Of a stretch of DNA of 64,000 nt, positions 35,960-47,160 are shown one piece after another. Location of the stretch: contig OX344763.1 in assembly GCA_947034895.1 (NCBI GenBank), positions 79,999,093 through 80,063,092 of the forward strand. The letters are read 5' to 3'. Position 1 is the first letter of the stretch. Each line of letters opens with the position of its first letter. The stretch comes from Rhytidiadelphus loreus (Eukaryota > Streptophyta > Bryopsida > Hypnales > Hylocomiaceae). The translations under genes and the position numbers were made by a program. The notes under the pieces were generated by a model, which was not told where the DNA came from, searched no databases, and was given only the letters and a program-made list of their open reading frames with translations.

Positions 35960-36560
35960 GTTTTATATATCCTCGGGAAGGATTGTCGCGGGGCAACGCA
36001 ACCTCCCGGAAGGGGCTGCCATAGGGCATGACATACTCTTGGGAAGGGTTGCCGGGGGCCAGTGCAACTGTCCGGAAGGGGCTACTGCTAGGCATGACAT
36101 ACCCTCAGGAGGGGTTGCCGTGGGGCAGCACAACCTCCTAGAAGGGACTACCGCTGGGCATGACATACCCTTGGGAGGGGCTGCCGCGAGGCACGACATA
36201 TCCTCGGGAAGGGTTGCTAGGGGCCAACGCAACCGCCCGGAAGGGGCTGCCGTTGCCCGCTGGGTATGACATACCCTTGAGAGGGGTTGCCGTGGGGCAG
36301 CGCAACCTCTCGAAAGGAGCTACTATTGGGCCCGACATACCTTCGGGAGAGGCTACTGCGGGGCAACGCAACCTCCCGGGAGGGGCTGCCGTAGGATAGC
36401 ACAACCTCCAAGGTGGGGTTGCTGCGGAGCAATACAACCTCCCCAAAGGGACTGCTGTGGGGCAGCACAACCTCCCGGAAGGGGCTGCCACCAGGCCCAA
36501 CATACCTTCGGGAGGGGCTACCATGGGGCAGTACAATCTTTGAAGAGGGGCTCCGGATCC
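35960..36560. repeat. GC-rich minisatellite, ~45-50 bp unit
   Basis: Degenerate repeats of GGGGCTGCCGCGGGGCARCR, CAACCTCCCGGAAGG and CATACCYTCGGGAGGGG. Open on both strands in several frames with repetitive Pro/Gly/Arg peptides, so these frames are not genes. A short continuation lies at 37285-37370. Confidence 0.75.
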
Positions 36561-37044
36561 GAAGGAATTGCCAAACTTATCATCTGGGCTATTATCCCTA
36601 GTTTCTACGGTTCACTACCTACCGACATACAACTCTAATTTCCAGTGCGATCGGCACTAGCCTCCCTTTCTCTCCCTAACACAATCCTAATTCACCACAC
36701 TTTCACTCACTAAGCGTGGCATGACAAAATGTGGACAAAAGAGGAAGAATGAGGGTGGCGATAGGGTGTAAGTACTGTCGGGGTCGCCGAGTTCGTCGAT
36801 CCAACCCCGTTCCCGTAAGTTCCCTAACCGGAACTAGGCTGTAGGCCCTACCGGTCCGGAACTTTTTGGTTTTCGGCTATTGGTTCCAGATTACGTTGTA
36901 ACCCTAATTGCAGTTTTAGTTTTCCTATAAAACTGTTATTTTCTAATTCTTATTTCTAGCTCCTAATTCCCTATTCTATGCGAAAAATTTGAAATTTTTT
37001 ATGCTCCTTTACTCCTATTACCTTTTTTTTTTTAATTTCTCAGA
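36561..37044. other. No gene seen
   Basis: Unique sequence between the minisatellite and the second MITE. Nothing recognisable. Confidence 0.3.
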
Positions 37045-37270
37045 CACTAGAAGAAACCCATGTTTTTTGTAACAAGCTCTGATTTATTTTGACGGATTTT
37101 TTTTGATGTCTTAGTTGACATTTAGCTAGTTTTGTGTTTTCCATGACATCCAAATGATCTAATAAACATCATTAAAAACATAAAAACAACTAAATGTCAA
37201 CTTAGATATAAAAAAAAATTCGTCATAAAAAATCAGGGCTCGTCACAAAAAACATGGGTTTCTTCTAGTG
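37045..37270. mobile_element. CACTA-type MITE, 226 bp, TSD AGA
   Basis: Both ends read CACTAGAAGAAACCCATG inward, with inverted repeats of about 80 bp. Flanking AGA at 37042-37044 and 37271-37273. It belongs to the same family as the MITE at 34.2 kb (shared CACTA-AAGAAACCC end and GTTGACAT in the stem). Confidence 0.9.
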
Positions 37271-37720
37271 AGATATTGCATACTTCCACAGGGGCCGCCG
37301 CGGGGCAACACAACCTCCCCGGAGGAGCTGCTGCGGGGGGCAACATAGATCCACGGGAGGGGATGACATCAAGTTTTTTAAACCTTGGAGCAATCCCAAG
37401 GAGACACAATACACACTCGGTAGCTACATTGGAGCAACACAATTCCTCCGATAATAGGAAGGCAAATAAGATTGACCTACGAAACAACAACCACCACATG
37501 ACCTTAGAGAAAAGGTTTTGCAAGATAGCCTTGTCTTGCTCAAGTATTGCAATAACGCTATAGCTATTGCGTTAGATTTGGTTGCATGATCCTACATTTA
37601 TCACGTATATAAACCATGGAAATATCATTGATTTCAGAATATGGTATTGGTAAAGTAAAATATGCTATTTGAAGTAAATTAATACTAATTATGATAGTAA
37701 TACTACTTGTCATCGTGTAG

Positions 37721-37941
37721 TCAAGGAGTTCACATTTCAAGGCAAGTTCTTATTAGTGAAGGAAGTCAAGTATTACCTTGGAAAAAATTGTTTTGGGCAG
37801 ATTGTATTCATTGATGGACCAGCTCTTCAGATCAAGACCAATGATTCAATTGCATTCGTCTTGCTCAGTGGAAGCAATGATTCATTGATGGGGACAAAAA
37901 TTGGAAAACTATCAAATGAGCATAAAGTTCATTCACTATAA
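37721..37941 (+). CDS. Possible terminal exon, unrecognised
   Basis: Opens after CGTGTAG and reads VKEFTFQGKFLLVKEVKYYL to a TAA-terminated end (NEHKVHSL). The composition looks protein-like, but no family is recognised. It could be a 3' exon of the methyltransferase-like gene upstream, or of an unrelated gene. Confidence 0.3.
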
Positions 37942-38149
37942 TCAAGATATTATTTAATTTAAAAAAGACATTGGTATCCAGGGTTGTCTACCCGGACAAC
38001 TCAACAACTCGACAAACTCGACGTCGAAGACGTCTAGTAGAGGGGCCCGTTCGTCTAATAGAGTCAACTTTACCCTTTGACTTTTCTGGAATTTACCCCC
38101 CATTTACCTAGGCTTACCTGGCTGCCATGTGGCAACTGCATGGCAAATG

Positions 38150-38560
38150 TTGGGCGACCTCGGGTGAGGGCGACTTCGGGTAGGCGGCGACTTCGGGTGG
38201 GGCGACTTCGGGTGGGGGCGACTTCGGGTGTGAGGCGACCGCGGGTCCGGGGCGACTTCGGGTAGGGGCGACTGCGGGTATGGGGCGACTACAGGTCTTA
38301 GGCGAACACGGGTACTAGGTCGCGGTCGCCGATACCCGCACCCGTCGGCGCACTTGCCCTCATCCAAGACCCGCACTCGCCCTTCGTCACTTGCACGCGC
38401 CCCCCCAGGACCTACGGTCGCCCCCCAGAACCCGCGGTCGCCCCTCCAGGACCCGCAGTCGCCCCCCCCAGGACCCGCAGTCGCCCCCCCAGGACCGCTG
38501 GTCGCCTACGTGACCCGCACGCGCCCATTTTGCATCCACACCCGGGTTCGCCTATATATG
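38150..38560 (+). promoter_or_regulatory. GGCGACNNCGGGT array and TATA box upstream of RING gene 2
   Basis: Words GGCGACTTCGGGT, GGCGACCGCGGGT and GGCGACTGCGGGT in direct orientation (38150-38330) are followed by the same words inverted (38395-38535). A TATA-like TATATATG lies at 38553-38560, about 190 bp before the ATG. The direct-then-inverted layout could fold back. Confidence 0.55.
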
Positions 38561-38752
38561 AAGTCGCCGAATCTTCATTCTCCCATGTTCATCACTAAGG
38601 CTTCTTGGCTTGGATCCCTTTCTGGCTACATGCATAAGCATTTGGTGTTGAAAATTTACTATTTGACTACTTTCATCCAAGGTTCTTTTTCTAGTGGTTT
38701 GATTTCAACAATCCCTCTACATTTTTTAGGACCTTCATTTCAACAACCCACC

Positions 38753-41233
38753 ATGGCTAGTGGAGACAATACCACTGGAGAATTTCTTGCTGAAGCCCCT
38801 CCACCGGCTCTACGTCCACGTCGTGGTTTGGGATTGCGAAAGATTGAAAAAGACAAGGAACGGAAGCGTAGGGGTACTTGTCACCGAAAGCGATTGCATG
38901 TGTTGAATAGTGCTGACTACATTGCTTTCAAGGGGTGGAACGAGGAGCCTGAGCCATGGTCAATATAAACTTGCGAAGATTACATTGAGTGGTGCCACAT
39001 CAGCAAGTTCTTTCCAGCATGGCGTCATCATCATCATCGACACACCAACAAGGCGAACTTGAAGTTCTGTGAGAATGAAATATTCGTGAACAGGTGCATT
39101 GAATTGTGGCAAGCTCTCTACAATACGGCCTCTGTAGAAAGGAATGAGGCCCCTCTTTTCCTTGCCAGAGGAGCCTATGCTGAAGTGGCATTGAAGAAAG
39201 AAGTCGATTGGAGCACAATCAAATCTAGTCCTCACGTAACCTGTCCAGAGGACGGGTGCATACCAAAAGGAATTCTCCTTTTTCCATAGGGTGGATTGGG
39301 TCCTTTTCGAAGTGTTCCTAGGAATCAGGCCCAGGTTGAAATTGACACAGAGTCATCAGAAGAGGATGACAATTCAGATGGTACGCGGGTGCTTCGGGTA
39401 GAACGAGCCACGGAACTACCTATCGGCCTCCCCCCAAATCAGAATGAAATTATCCACGGCGTCGGAACATCACGGGGACGTAAATCGGGACAATCGTCAA
39501 GAGTGCGACGTTCCACTACACGAATTGGACCACAAGGGGCTTCTCCATCAGCTTCAAATCCACCATTGCCTGCACAGAATCCAAGTGATGTCTTCGAATT
39601 CAGTTGCAACGATGAAGGGCCCAGTGAAACAATTGTTGGTGCACCAACTCTTCAATCCTGAGTGGATGTAGGTCACAACACTATGACCCTAGCAAAGGCT
39701 CAAAACCTCTTATAGATCAAAGACAACAAGATTGCTTCATTGGAAAGTGACTTGAAGAAATTGCAAGGATAGTGCCAACTGAAAGATACTCTCATTGCAC
39801 GACAATCTACCGAGCTTCAAGCCCTGCGAGAAAATCAGGCTGGCGCTTTCACTTTGTCAGATATGGATGAGGCTTTTGTTGACCATGATCCACATCATCT
39901 AGACAAAGTTGTGGGGGACCTTACCGATGATGTTCCTTGCCATCCACCACCTTCCAAGCGTGCTAAGGTTTTGCAAAATAATCGAAGTGCGTTCCTCACT
40001 ACGATTGGCGGAGACACGACCACTGACACGAACGATGTTCATGGGACCCAAGATTCACTCTCATTTCCAACAGTTCAACAATCAAGGCAGAGTGACAAAG
40101 AAAGAGACCTTGAAAAGCAGAACGAAAAGCTTCAACAACGGTTGGATCAATTGGTTGCCACGTACTACCATTGGAAGGTGGCGTGCATTCTCTCCGTGGA
40201 CAGATCACAGCAAATAGCCAAGGAATTAGATAAGGTTTCAAAGAATTTTGTTGCAGCTTTACCTAAACATGAGAATGGACTCACATCCTGGGCACTCTTA
40301 GATGACATGTTTCCTGAAAACATGCCGATGTTGCCAGGCACAAATATTATAGATTGGGCACAACAGGGCTGGGACCATGCAAAGCAAATGTCTAGTCACA
40401 TGGAGGTGAAGGACCAAAAGCTACTATGGCCACAACCTGCAGCTTTCGTACTCGACCATACAAAATGCCCCATTTGTCAAGAGCAATTTGGCCCTGAAGG
40501 TGGTTGGGCTCTTGGGTCATGTGCACATGTGTACCATCCTCAATGCCTCCTTATGGGATGCCTCATTAGACGACGTTGTGTACTTTGTTCAGCACCATTC
40601 CATGATCGCTTGTATGCCATGTTCAACTTGATGACGTACATGCCACCTTCTTGGGAACATAGCGTTGAAACGACGACTAATACGACACTGTGGGGTCGTG
40701 ACCTCGTTTGGAGCTGGCGTCAAGGGCTACATGATGATGAAAAGGCACCTAGTAGCTCTCAATTGAACTGGGAAACTGACCCGGCGGAGATTGTCAAAGT
40801 GGCACCGAAGTTGATGGGAAAAGGTCCACACAATGAAGGGAGAAGGGCATTCTTCTACCAATGCCTTGGTGGATACTTCGAGAAGAGCTCGGGAGAATTC
40901 AAATGGGGTCCTCATCCGGAAGGACACCGTTGGGATAATGAAGGTAAAAGGGGACCCGATCGCAATCAATTTGCCTCTCTTGAAGACATGACTAACATGG
41001 CTTGCATGGACTCTACGTATGGACCTTATTACCAAAGTCAAGCATTGGACTATCTTTTGGAAGCACATTCTCCACAAACCACAAGGACCCTACAAGCTCT
41101 CCAAGATTCCAACGTCCTGGAATTCATTCTGAATGCGGAAGGGCCAGCTTCACGAACTCGTGCAAAGAAAAAGATAGTCCTTCAAGAGGCACTTCAACCT
41201 TCACATGGTGAAGCAAGTTCTTCTAAGAAGTAA
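38753..41233 (+). pseudogene. RING-H2 finger protein with N-terminal 'WCHI' domain, copy 2
   Basis: One frame of 827 codons from an ATG in good context (CCACCATGGC) to TAA 41231. Stops inside it: TAA 38966, TAG 39287, TGA 39659, TAG 39713, TAG 39770; no frameshift. Plan: basic start (KDKERKRRG), shared domain (AFKGWNEEPEPWS ... YIEWCHISKFFP ... VDWST), acidic linker, coiled coil, then RING-H2 at about 40465-40600 (CPIC, CAHVYH with PQC, CVLC). The part from ATG 39854 on is intact (459 residues) and could be expressed alone, as could the equivalent part of copy 1. All stops lie in the first half, so a shorter RING protein may be what is under selection. Confidence 0.75.
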
Positions 41234-43195
41234 AAACAATCCAAATGGATTTGACGTCTGAGAATTTAATGATGGACTTCATTTCTCCTTTGGTTACTTG
41301 GTTTACGTCCAAGGATATATAATGTCAAACCCCTAGTATATAGAAGCGTATTATATATGGTAGAAGCGTGTAGCTCTCAGTCTTTTTGTTTTGTTCCATA
41401 TAGGCCAACTTCGAGCCTTCTATGATTGTATGCTACACATTTGTATTGCAATATTACCGAGAATATTACAGTGCCTTCATTTTTGAAACATATTCTACAT
41501 TATTTTCTACTCCAAAGACTTCACTATGTTCAAATAAAATCAAATATGTGGTACAACTGATTGTATGAAGCTTATTATCAAAGAGCTATTAAAGTTGAAG
41601 TTCACTTTGACATTGTCATTTGCATTGACATTTAAGCTTCTAAAATTAATTCAACTGTAAACTTTAAATTTTATTACTTAGAATTCAAAATTGTATATCA
41701 TTGTAAGCAATCTCATTATCTCAATTCATATCATGGAAGATTGTAATTGTTATCATTTTAGTTCCATAAACAGAAAAAGTGAACATGATGAACCCCTTAA
41801 GTCCCATTGTCCTCTCTAGAGACAATTTGGAATTTGGGCAAGTTTCTATGGCTTGAAATTGTACCCTAATTTTTTGAAATTTTTTGTGAAAAGATAAAAT
41901 CTGATAAGCTTTGAGGGAATATAATTTTTATTTCAATTGGTGTCCGGAAGCAAAAGTTACGCCACAAAATACCTAGAACTAAACTCGGCAGGCAGTACAA
42001 AAAACATTGCAAAAATCCAAAATAGATTTAATTTTGTTCATGTTTTTGCTAACATTATGTTTTTGTCTACATAAAAAGATTTGATTCATTCCATTTTCAT
42101 TAGTGATGTGCAAGTTAAGAACCCTATTCTTTTTAAGGCAATGTAAACAAATATTTCAAAAAATAACTTATAGAATTCATTTGAAAATGCAATTTTCAAA
42201 TTTTCTCTAATTAGTTTATTTTAAAGGAGAAGTTTGCTTCCTACAACAATCTCACCGTTGGGACTAACGGATTATTGTGTTCCAATCCCATGTAAGAGCT
42301 ATTATCAATTTAGTTTTTCTTTTAACCTTGGATCTACTTCTACTTGACAATTTTTTGAAGTATGAAAAGGAAGTTATTATTTTTTGAATTTTTTTTTCCT
42401 ACACTCCCAACTCAATTCTTCAACACAATAAATTTTAAATTCAAATTCCATAGTGCACATTTTTGGAAGAAATAGCAATCAAAGTCGTCTGAAAGTGTAG
42501 TCTAATGTTGCAAAAAAATTGTTCTTCAACTTTGAATGCTCATATCTCTAAATCTGTACAGTCAAACATCGTACAATTTTAACCACAAAATCTTAAACAA
42601 GTGAAGTTCAAGATCCTCAGCTTCAGTTCCACAAAAGTTTATTTTTTTCTTTGGACAAACACAATAGAATTATAGAAATGACAGTTTTGATTTTTTCTTC
42701 ACCTAAAAATGGCCTTCGGACTTTATGGGTTTAGAAAAACACTGAAAATGGAAAAAACCTATTGGAATCATTTGAAAATTCACCAAGCCATGTAAGTAGC
42801 GATGGAAATTAGCTAGAAAATGAAGCAATTGGTTATTTTAACTGTAGAGGGTTAGGTCTTTAGGGCTATGTTTTCACCCAATAAATATCAAGATAAACAT
42901 TTCTAGTACAAATCCAGAATAAAATGACATAACAAAACTGATTTGAGCAACATTAGGTCTTCTGTTCTTGTACTACATTGGTTTCAAAAGCTGTGACTAA
43001 ATATTTCGCGAATACACTAAGTTCAGAAATCTGCAATACACATTACAAAGTGTACAATAATTATTAAAAAATCACGTGAACTTTGAATGCCAAAAAAATT
43101 GTAGCATATTCTTTACTAAATCACGAGAGAGCCGCAATATCCAAAATTGGATCTTACTTACAAATTTACAATATTGTTCACCAAAATGCGGTACA
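41234..43195. other. AT-rich 3' tails of two convergent elements
   Basis: No gene. 41790-42640 is the reverse complement, with divergence, of 4560-5260, so it is the 3' tail of the minus-strand coiled-coil element. Its terminal motif (CTTAAGTCCCATTGTCC) lies near 41800. 41234-41790 is the tail of the RING gene. Confidence 0.5.
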
Positions 43196-44689
43196 CTACT
43201 TTCTAAAAACCTCTTTTTGGTTTAGGAAGTCACTCATATTAGGAGGAGGACCCACTTTCTCGTATTCTTCACCTCTCTTTCCCGTTGTATCCTTCATCCA
43301 CTTCATCCACTGCGTATAATACTCGCTTTCGGCTCTCAGATCCACAAACTCGTCTTCCAACACTTGTACTCTAGTCTCATGGAACTTCACCAAATTCCGA
43401 AGCATTTCTAACTCCTCTGGTAGATTACCGTATGTCGAGGCCGTTGCCAAAACGTCCACCTCCTTGACATGTTTTTTGGCCGCTTCGTAATATTTCTTTT
43501 CTTCTTCGGTAATTTGAACACGCAGTGCTCGCCACTCATTCTGTGCTTTCCTACGTCTGCGTTGCAGGGTTTCTAATTTTGATTCCCACAATAAACAATG
43601 GTCAGCTTGCGACAATTTTCCGGTGCTCTGCTTAGTTAAATACCGGTCTCCATTCTTCTTAAAAGCAACAAAATCGTCATCTCTCTCTTTGAGTATTTGG
43701 TTGAGAGACCTCAATTGTTGCTTCAAATAAGCTTCAGTGGGAGAAGACACTTCGCGTTCCTTCAAATTCTTCAGTTCCTCACTCTTTGTACTCAATGATA
43801 AACGTGCACTCTCGATTTTGGCAATCAAGGTCTCCTCATTGTCTGATGAATCACTATCACCTTCTAGCATCGCACACTCCTCTGTGGAAAAGTCCTCCAC
43901 TTCCATGGGGTCAACTTTTTCCAAGACTTCTTGATGGCTGGTTGAGGTAATGGGCTCTTTTCCACGATCTTTCTTCTTTTGAAGGCCCACATCCAAAGAC
44001 TTCTTGGACTCGGTGACAAAAACATCTTCATCATCGCTAGAGAAGGAATATCCGTTGTACTCATGGGTGTGCTCATCCGAGGAAGAAGTGGAAGACCAAA
44101 CTACTTCTTCATCAGCAACAAATGATGCTCCACGCTTAATCGGTGTCATCATCTTGCTTATATCAAGAAGATACTTTGCCCACAAGTTGGAGGCTTCCTC
44201 CCACTCTTTTTGGTCCGGACGGACCGCAATAGGCATTTCTGGGAGTGTTGTCCAATCGACTACCTTCTTCAAAACAACTTTGGCATACACCATTTGTACA
44301 AGAAAGAAACTGAAATTATCGTTTCTGTACACCTTGGTCTCCAAATATAGAAGGGTCCATACTTCGCAGCATCTACGCATGAACCTTGTGTCCGTAGCAT
44401 ACGCAAGGTTAACCTTTTGGTTTTGAACGTGCAAAGGGTGACGACACAACGGAAATAACTTGCTGATGTGGCACCAATCCACATACTTCGCAACAGTCCG
44501 GTAACTCCAAGGCTCTGGTTCATCCCTCCAACCCTTAAAAGCCTTAATCTTCGGATGAAGTAATATGGCCACGCGCTTCTTGTGCTTCTTGCCTGACCGT
44601 TTTCGACCCTTGTCCTTCATCGCCCTTTTCTCTTGCGGAGTCAATGGAGTAGGTATGGTAGGAGGAGATGGCGAGGTCGTACGCTCCAT
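43196..44689 (-). CDS. Coiled-coil protein with 'WCHI' domain, copy A (intact)
   Basis: An uninterrupted frame of 497 residues. The start has an S/T-P-rich leader and a basic KRSGKKHKKR stretch that could be a nuclear signal. The shared domain follows (AFKGWRDEPEPWS, YVDWCHISKLFP, VDWTTLPEMP; residues about 45-145), then an acidic Ser/Asp-rich linker (residues 190-280) and long heptad-like Glu/Lys/Leu coiled coils to the end. No RING and no catalytic motif. The closest relative in the window is the plus-strand gene near 57 kb. A GC-rich array lies upstream at 45.05-45.44 kb. It lacks the stops seen in the RING and kinase genes, so it is either younger or maintained. Function unknown. Confidence 0.75.
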   Translation of the reverse strand: MERTTSPSPPTIPTPLTPQEKRAMKDKGRKRSGKKHKKRVAILLHPKIKAFKGWRDEPEPWSYRTVAKYVDWCHISKLFPLCRHPLHVQNQKVNLAYATDTRFMRRCCEVWTLLYLETKVYRNDNFSFFLVQMVYAKVVLKKVVDWTTLPEMPIAVRPDQKEWEEASNLWAKYLLDISKMMTPIKRGASFVADEEVVWSSTSSSDEHTHEYNGYSFSSDDEDVFVTESKKSLDVGLQKKKDRGKEPITSTSHQEVLEKVDPMEVEDFSTEECAMLEGDSDSSDNEETLIAKIESARLSLSTKSEELKNLKEREVSSPTEAYLKQQLRSLNQILKERDDDFVAFKKNGDRYLTKQSTGKLSQADHCLLWESKLETLQRRRRKAQNEWRALRVQITEEEKKYYEAAKKHVKEVDVLATASTYGNLPEELEMLRNLVKFHETRVQVLEDEFVDLRAESEYYTQWMKWMKDTTGKRGEEYEKVGPPPNMSDFLNQKEVFRK

Positions 44690-45045
44690 GTTTTAACAAC
44701 GTATGTATAACTAAGCAATATATACTATATAAAAGTCTTGATGCCAAAATACTTACTCTAACTAAGTGAAACTAGTAATCATACGTGTGACACATTTACA
44801 AATATCGAAGCAGAAGTAGATGTTCAAGGTTCAAAGATCGTAGCGGATAGGGTCAAGTTTACGAAACACCGCGGTTTAGACATGCATGGAATGAGAAGAA
44901 TGAAATTCCTTCATTCCCCAATCCCTGCCTCACGCACATGCAGTCAGCCACTTCAAGGTGGATGACAGCCTTTGCACAGAAGCAGGGGGACTGACGACCG
45001 CAAGTCCACCCCACCCCATTTGTACTGGGACTAGCGATCGCGGGA

Positions 45046-45445
45046 GGGCGAGTGCGGGTCCTCCAAGTAGGGCGAGTGCGGGTCCCCCGACCGAACAAGG
45101 GCGACTGCGGGTACCCAGGTGACCACGGGTCCACAAGGCGACCGCGGGTGCGGATCCCTGGGCGACTTCGGGTGCGGATCCCTGGGCGACTTCGGGTGCG
45201 GGTCCCTGGGCGACTTTGGGTGCGGGTCCCTGGGCGACTTCGGGTGCGGGTCCTTGGGCGACTTCGGGTGCGGGTCCTTGGGTGACCTCGGGTGCGGGTC
45301 CCTGGGCGACTTCGGGTGCGGGTCCCTGGGCGACTTCGGGTGCGGGTCCTTGGGCGACTTCGGGTGCGGGTCCCTGGGCGACTTCGGGTGCGGGTCCCTG
45401 GGCGACTTCGGGTGCGGGTCCCTGGGCGACTTCGGGTGATTTTTC
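45046..45445. repeat. 24-bp minisatellite (GGGCGACTTCGGGTGCGGGTCC unit), upstream of coiled-coil gene A
   Basis: From about 45145 the 24-bp unit, GGGCGACTTCGGGT then GCGGGTCCYT, repeats some 12 times with few changes. The 24-bp length keeps several frames open on both strands, producing 8-residue repeats such as GDFGCGSL and APEVAQGP. It lies about 360-760 bp upstream of the minus-strand start. The same word occurs upstream of most ORFs here. Confidence 0.85.
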
Positions 45446-46549
45446 AGGCAAAGACAAATAAAAGAGGAATCTAACACAAGTGGTTTCATATTTTTGGAAG
45501 TATTTTATAATTACTTATAAATTTCCAAAGGACTTCTGTCATAGGTCCCTATTTATGCCCCTAGGTCTTCTGCAAAATGTTCACTTGCAACTTCTAAACA
45601 TAAATGGGAAAGTAAAGATAATGGATTGGCTCTTACAATTCATAATTTTTTTTTCTCGAATCATTTAATGATTATGGAGGTCAATTTATGAACTACAGAT
45701 TGTCCATTTCAAAGCCACTTATAGAGTCCATTATTAATGCCCGCTCCATTTCAAAGTCTTCTACCTTATCTTTACTTTCACATCCACACAAATGGAGAAA
45801 GGAACCCTCTTTAAAATCCAATGGACATCGGATTTGGAGAAACTCCCCAACTAAAAAAATATTTACGATAGTGTTTCCTTGAGTGTCAAATGCTTCAATG
45901 CACACCCTTGCCTGAGCAAAAAAATTTATGTATCAATGAATAGGTGGTAGTGAAATCGTAGGCCACCAGAATTAAAAATATTCCCAACTTGTAATGAGTT
46001 TAATAGCTATTCAAGTGATATTAAGTTTTGGAAGAGAACATTTTAGAGTGCCAATATAATTTGTAGTTCTTCATTTCACCTTCAATCCCAATTTTCTTTT
46101 ATAAGCAATACAATCAATAAAGAAAATGAAAATTTTCTTGGTTATCATCTCACAACTCTTATCCAATTTTGCACTCAAAGGAAACGTGCATACTAATACA
46201 CAACTACACAAGCTAATTAAACATTCATACGGTTAGATTTTCGGGTTTAGGGTACTTGCTTCAATGGCAATTACTATAAGTCCATGCTCAATTTTCATAG
46301 GAAAAATACAAGAGGGAAAGGCTTAAGGCACTTAGGACTTTATTAGTAATGCACTCTAATTGTTAAGTTAAACTTATCTTTTGACCCTACATAGATTAAG
46401 CAAACACCCGTCTTGTAAAATCAAATTTCATTCAAAAGTATTTATTCGTCATTCTCCATAATGACGAACAAATCTAATTAAATAATGATTTACCACAATT
46501 GAATTCTAAAATACTCTATATCATTACAAATTAGTTACTTTAAAGTTTC
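45446..46549. other. Non-coding repeat flank
   Basis: No gene. The part 46330-46549 recurs next to the other pol III-like units (48830-49034, 53654-53850, 55002-55200). The part 45446-45560 resembles 48600-48720 and 55860-55990. Confidence 0.5.
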
Positions 46550-46800
46550 AAAAAATCCCGTGAAGACCTCGGTATAGGCCACGCGACGTGCTTCGAGGAT
46601 TGAGCCAAGGACCACTTTGAATTCCGCACCGAAATGTTTTTCATCTCAGTGCGCAATTCAAAGTGGTCCTTGACCAAACCTGTAAGACCCAACCATAACC
46701 TCCTATATCATGCACACGGAGTTGGGAATCGAACCGTAGACCTCCCAGACTCCACTTGAGTTCGAAGAAGTTGACCCTTGTGTGAGAATCCCTTCCACTA
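46550..46800 (-). ncRNA. Pol III-like unit A: box A, box B, hairpin, T6 (251 nt)
   Basis: On the minus strand: box A TAGTGGAAGGG (46800-46790, full match to TRGYNNARNNG), box B GGTTCGATTCC (46735-46725, full match to GGTTCGANNCC), a 65-nt hairpin (46671-46607) and a run of six T (46555-46550). The hairpin has 17 perfect outer pairs, then a mismatch and five more pairs, around a 13-nt loop (GATGAAAAACATT). The box spacing is longer than in a tRNA. It could be a tRNA-derived SINE or a small RNA gene; transcription is not shown. Confidence 0.65.
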
Positions 46801-46929
46801 CTTCACCTTCCCGTTGGTCACATCGGGAATCACCTTTGATGCACCACTCCTTGTCCATCCCATCTTTATTCTTTTTTTTCTTTGATTCTATTGGGCTTCA
46901 AAATACCATCAGCTGCCCAACACGAAATA

Positions 46930-47160
46930 GTCTCAACGTTTGGACCCGAAGTCGCCCCACCCGAAGTCGCCCTACCCGCGGTCGCCCAAGTCCCAGAAAA
47001 GAGGGAAGCAAAAATGCGTGAGTTCTTCCCTCCTCTCTGGACCCGCGGTCGCCCTACCCGAAGTCGCCCTACCCGCAGTCGCCCCACCCGAGGTCGCCCC
47101 AGCACCGCAGAAAGAAGTCCCTAGTTTCCCCCTTTTCTGGACCCGCGGTCGCCCCTACAT
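46930..47160. repeat. GGCGACNNCGGGT array upstream of unit A
   Basis: Inverted words ACCCGAAGTCGCC and ACCCGCGGTCGCC, mixed with a TTTCTGCGGTGCTGGGG-type spacer that recurs near 52.8 and 54.3 kb. It lies 130-360 bp upstream of box A on the minus strand. Confidence 0.75.

Noticed and set aside
35960..36560. Minus- and plus-strand frames up to 132 codons
   Set aside because: Products of the minisatellite; mutually overlapping, repetitive peptides.
46725..46735. A tRNA gene (box B and box A present)
   Set aside because: Box spacing is too long, and no acceptor stem or anticodon arm can be folded; a tRNA-derived or tRNA-like pol III unit fits better.
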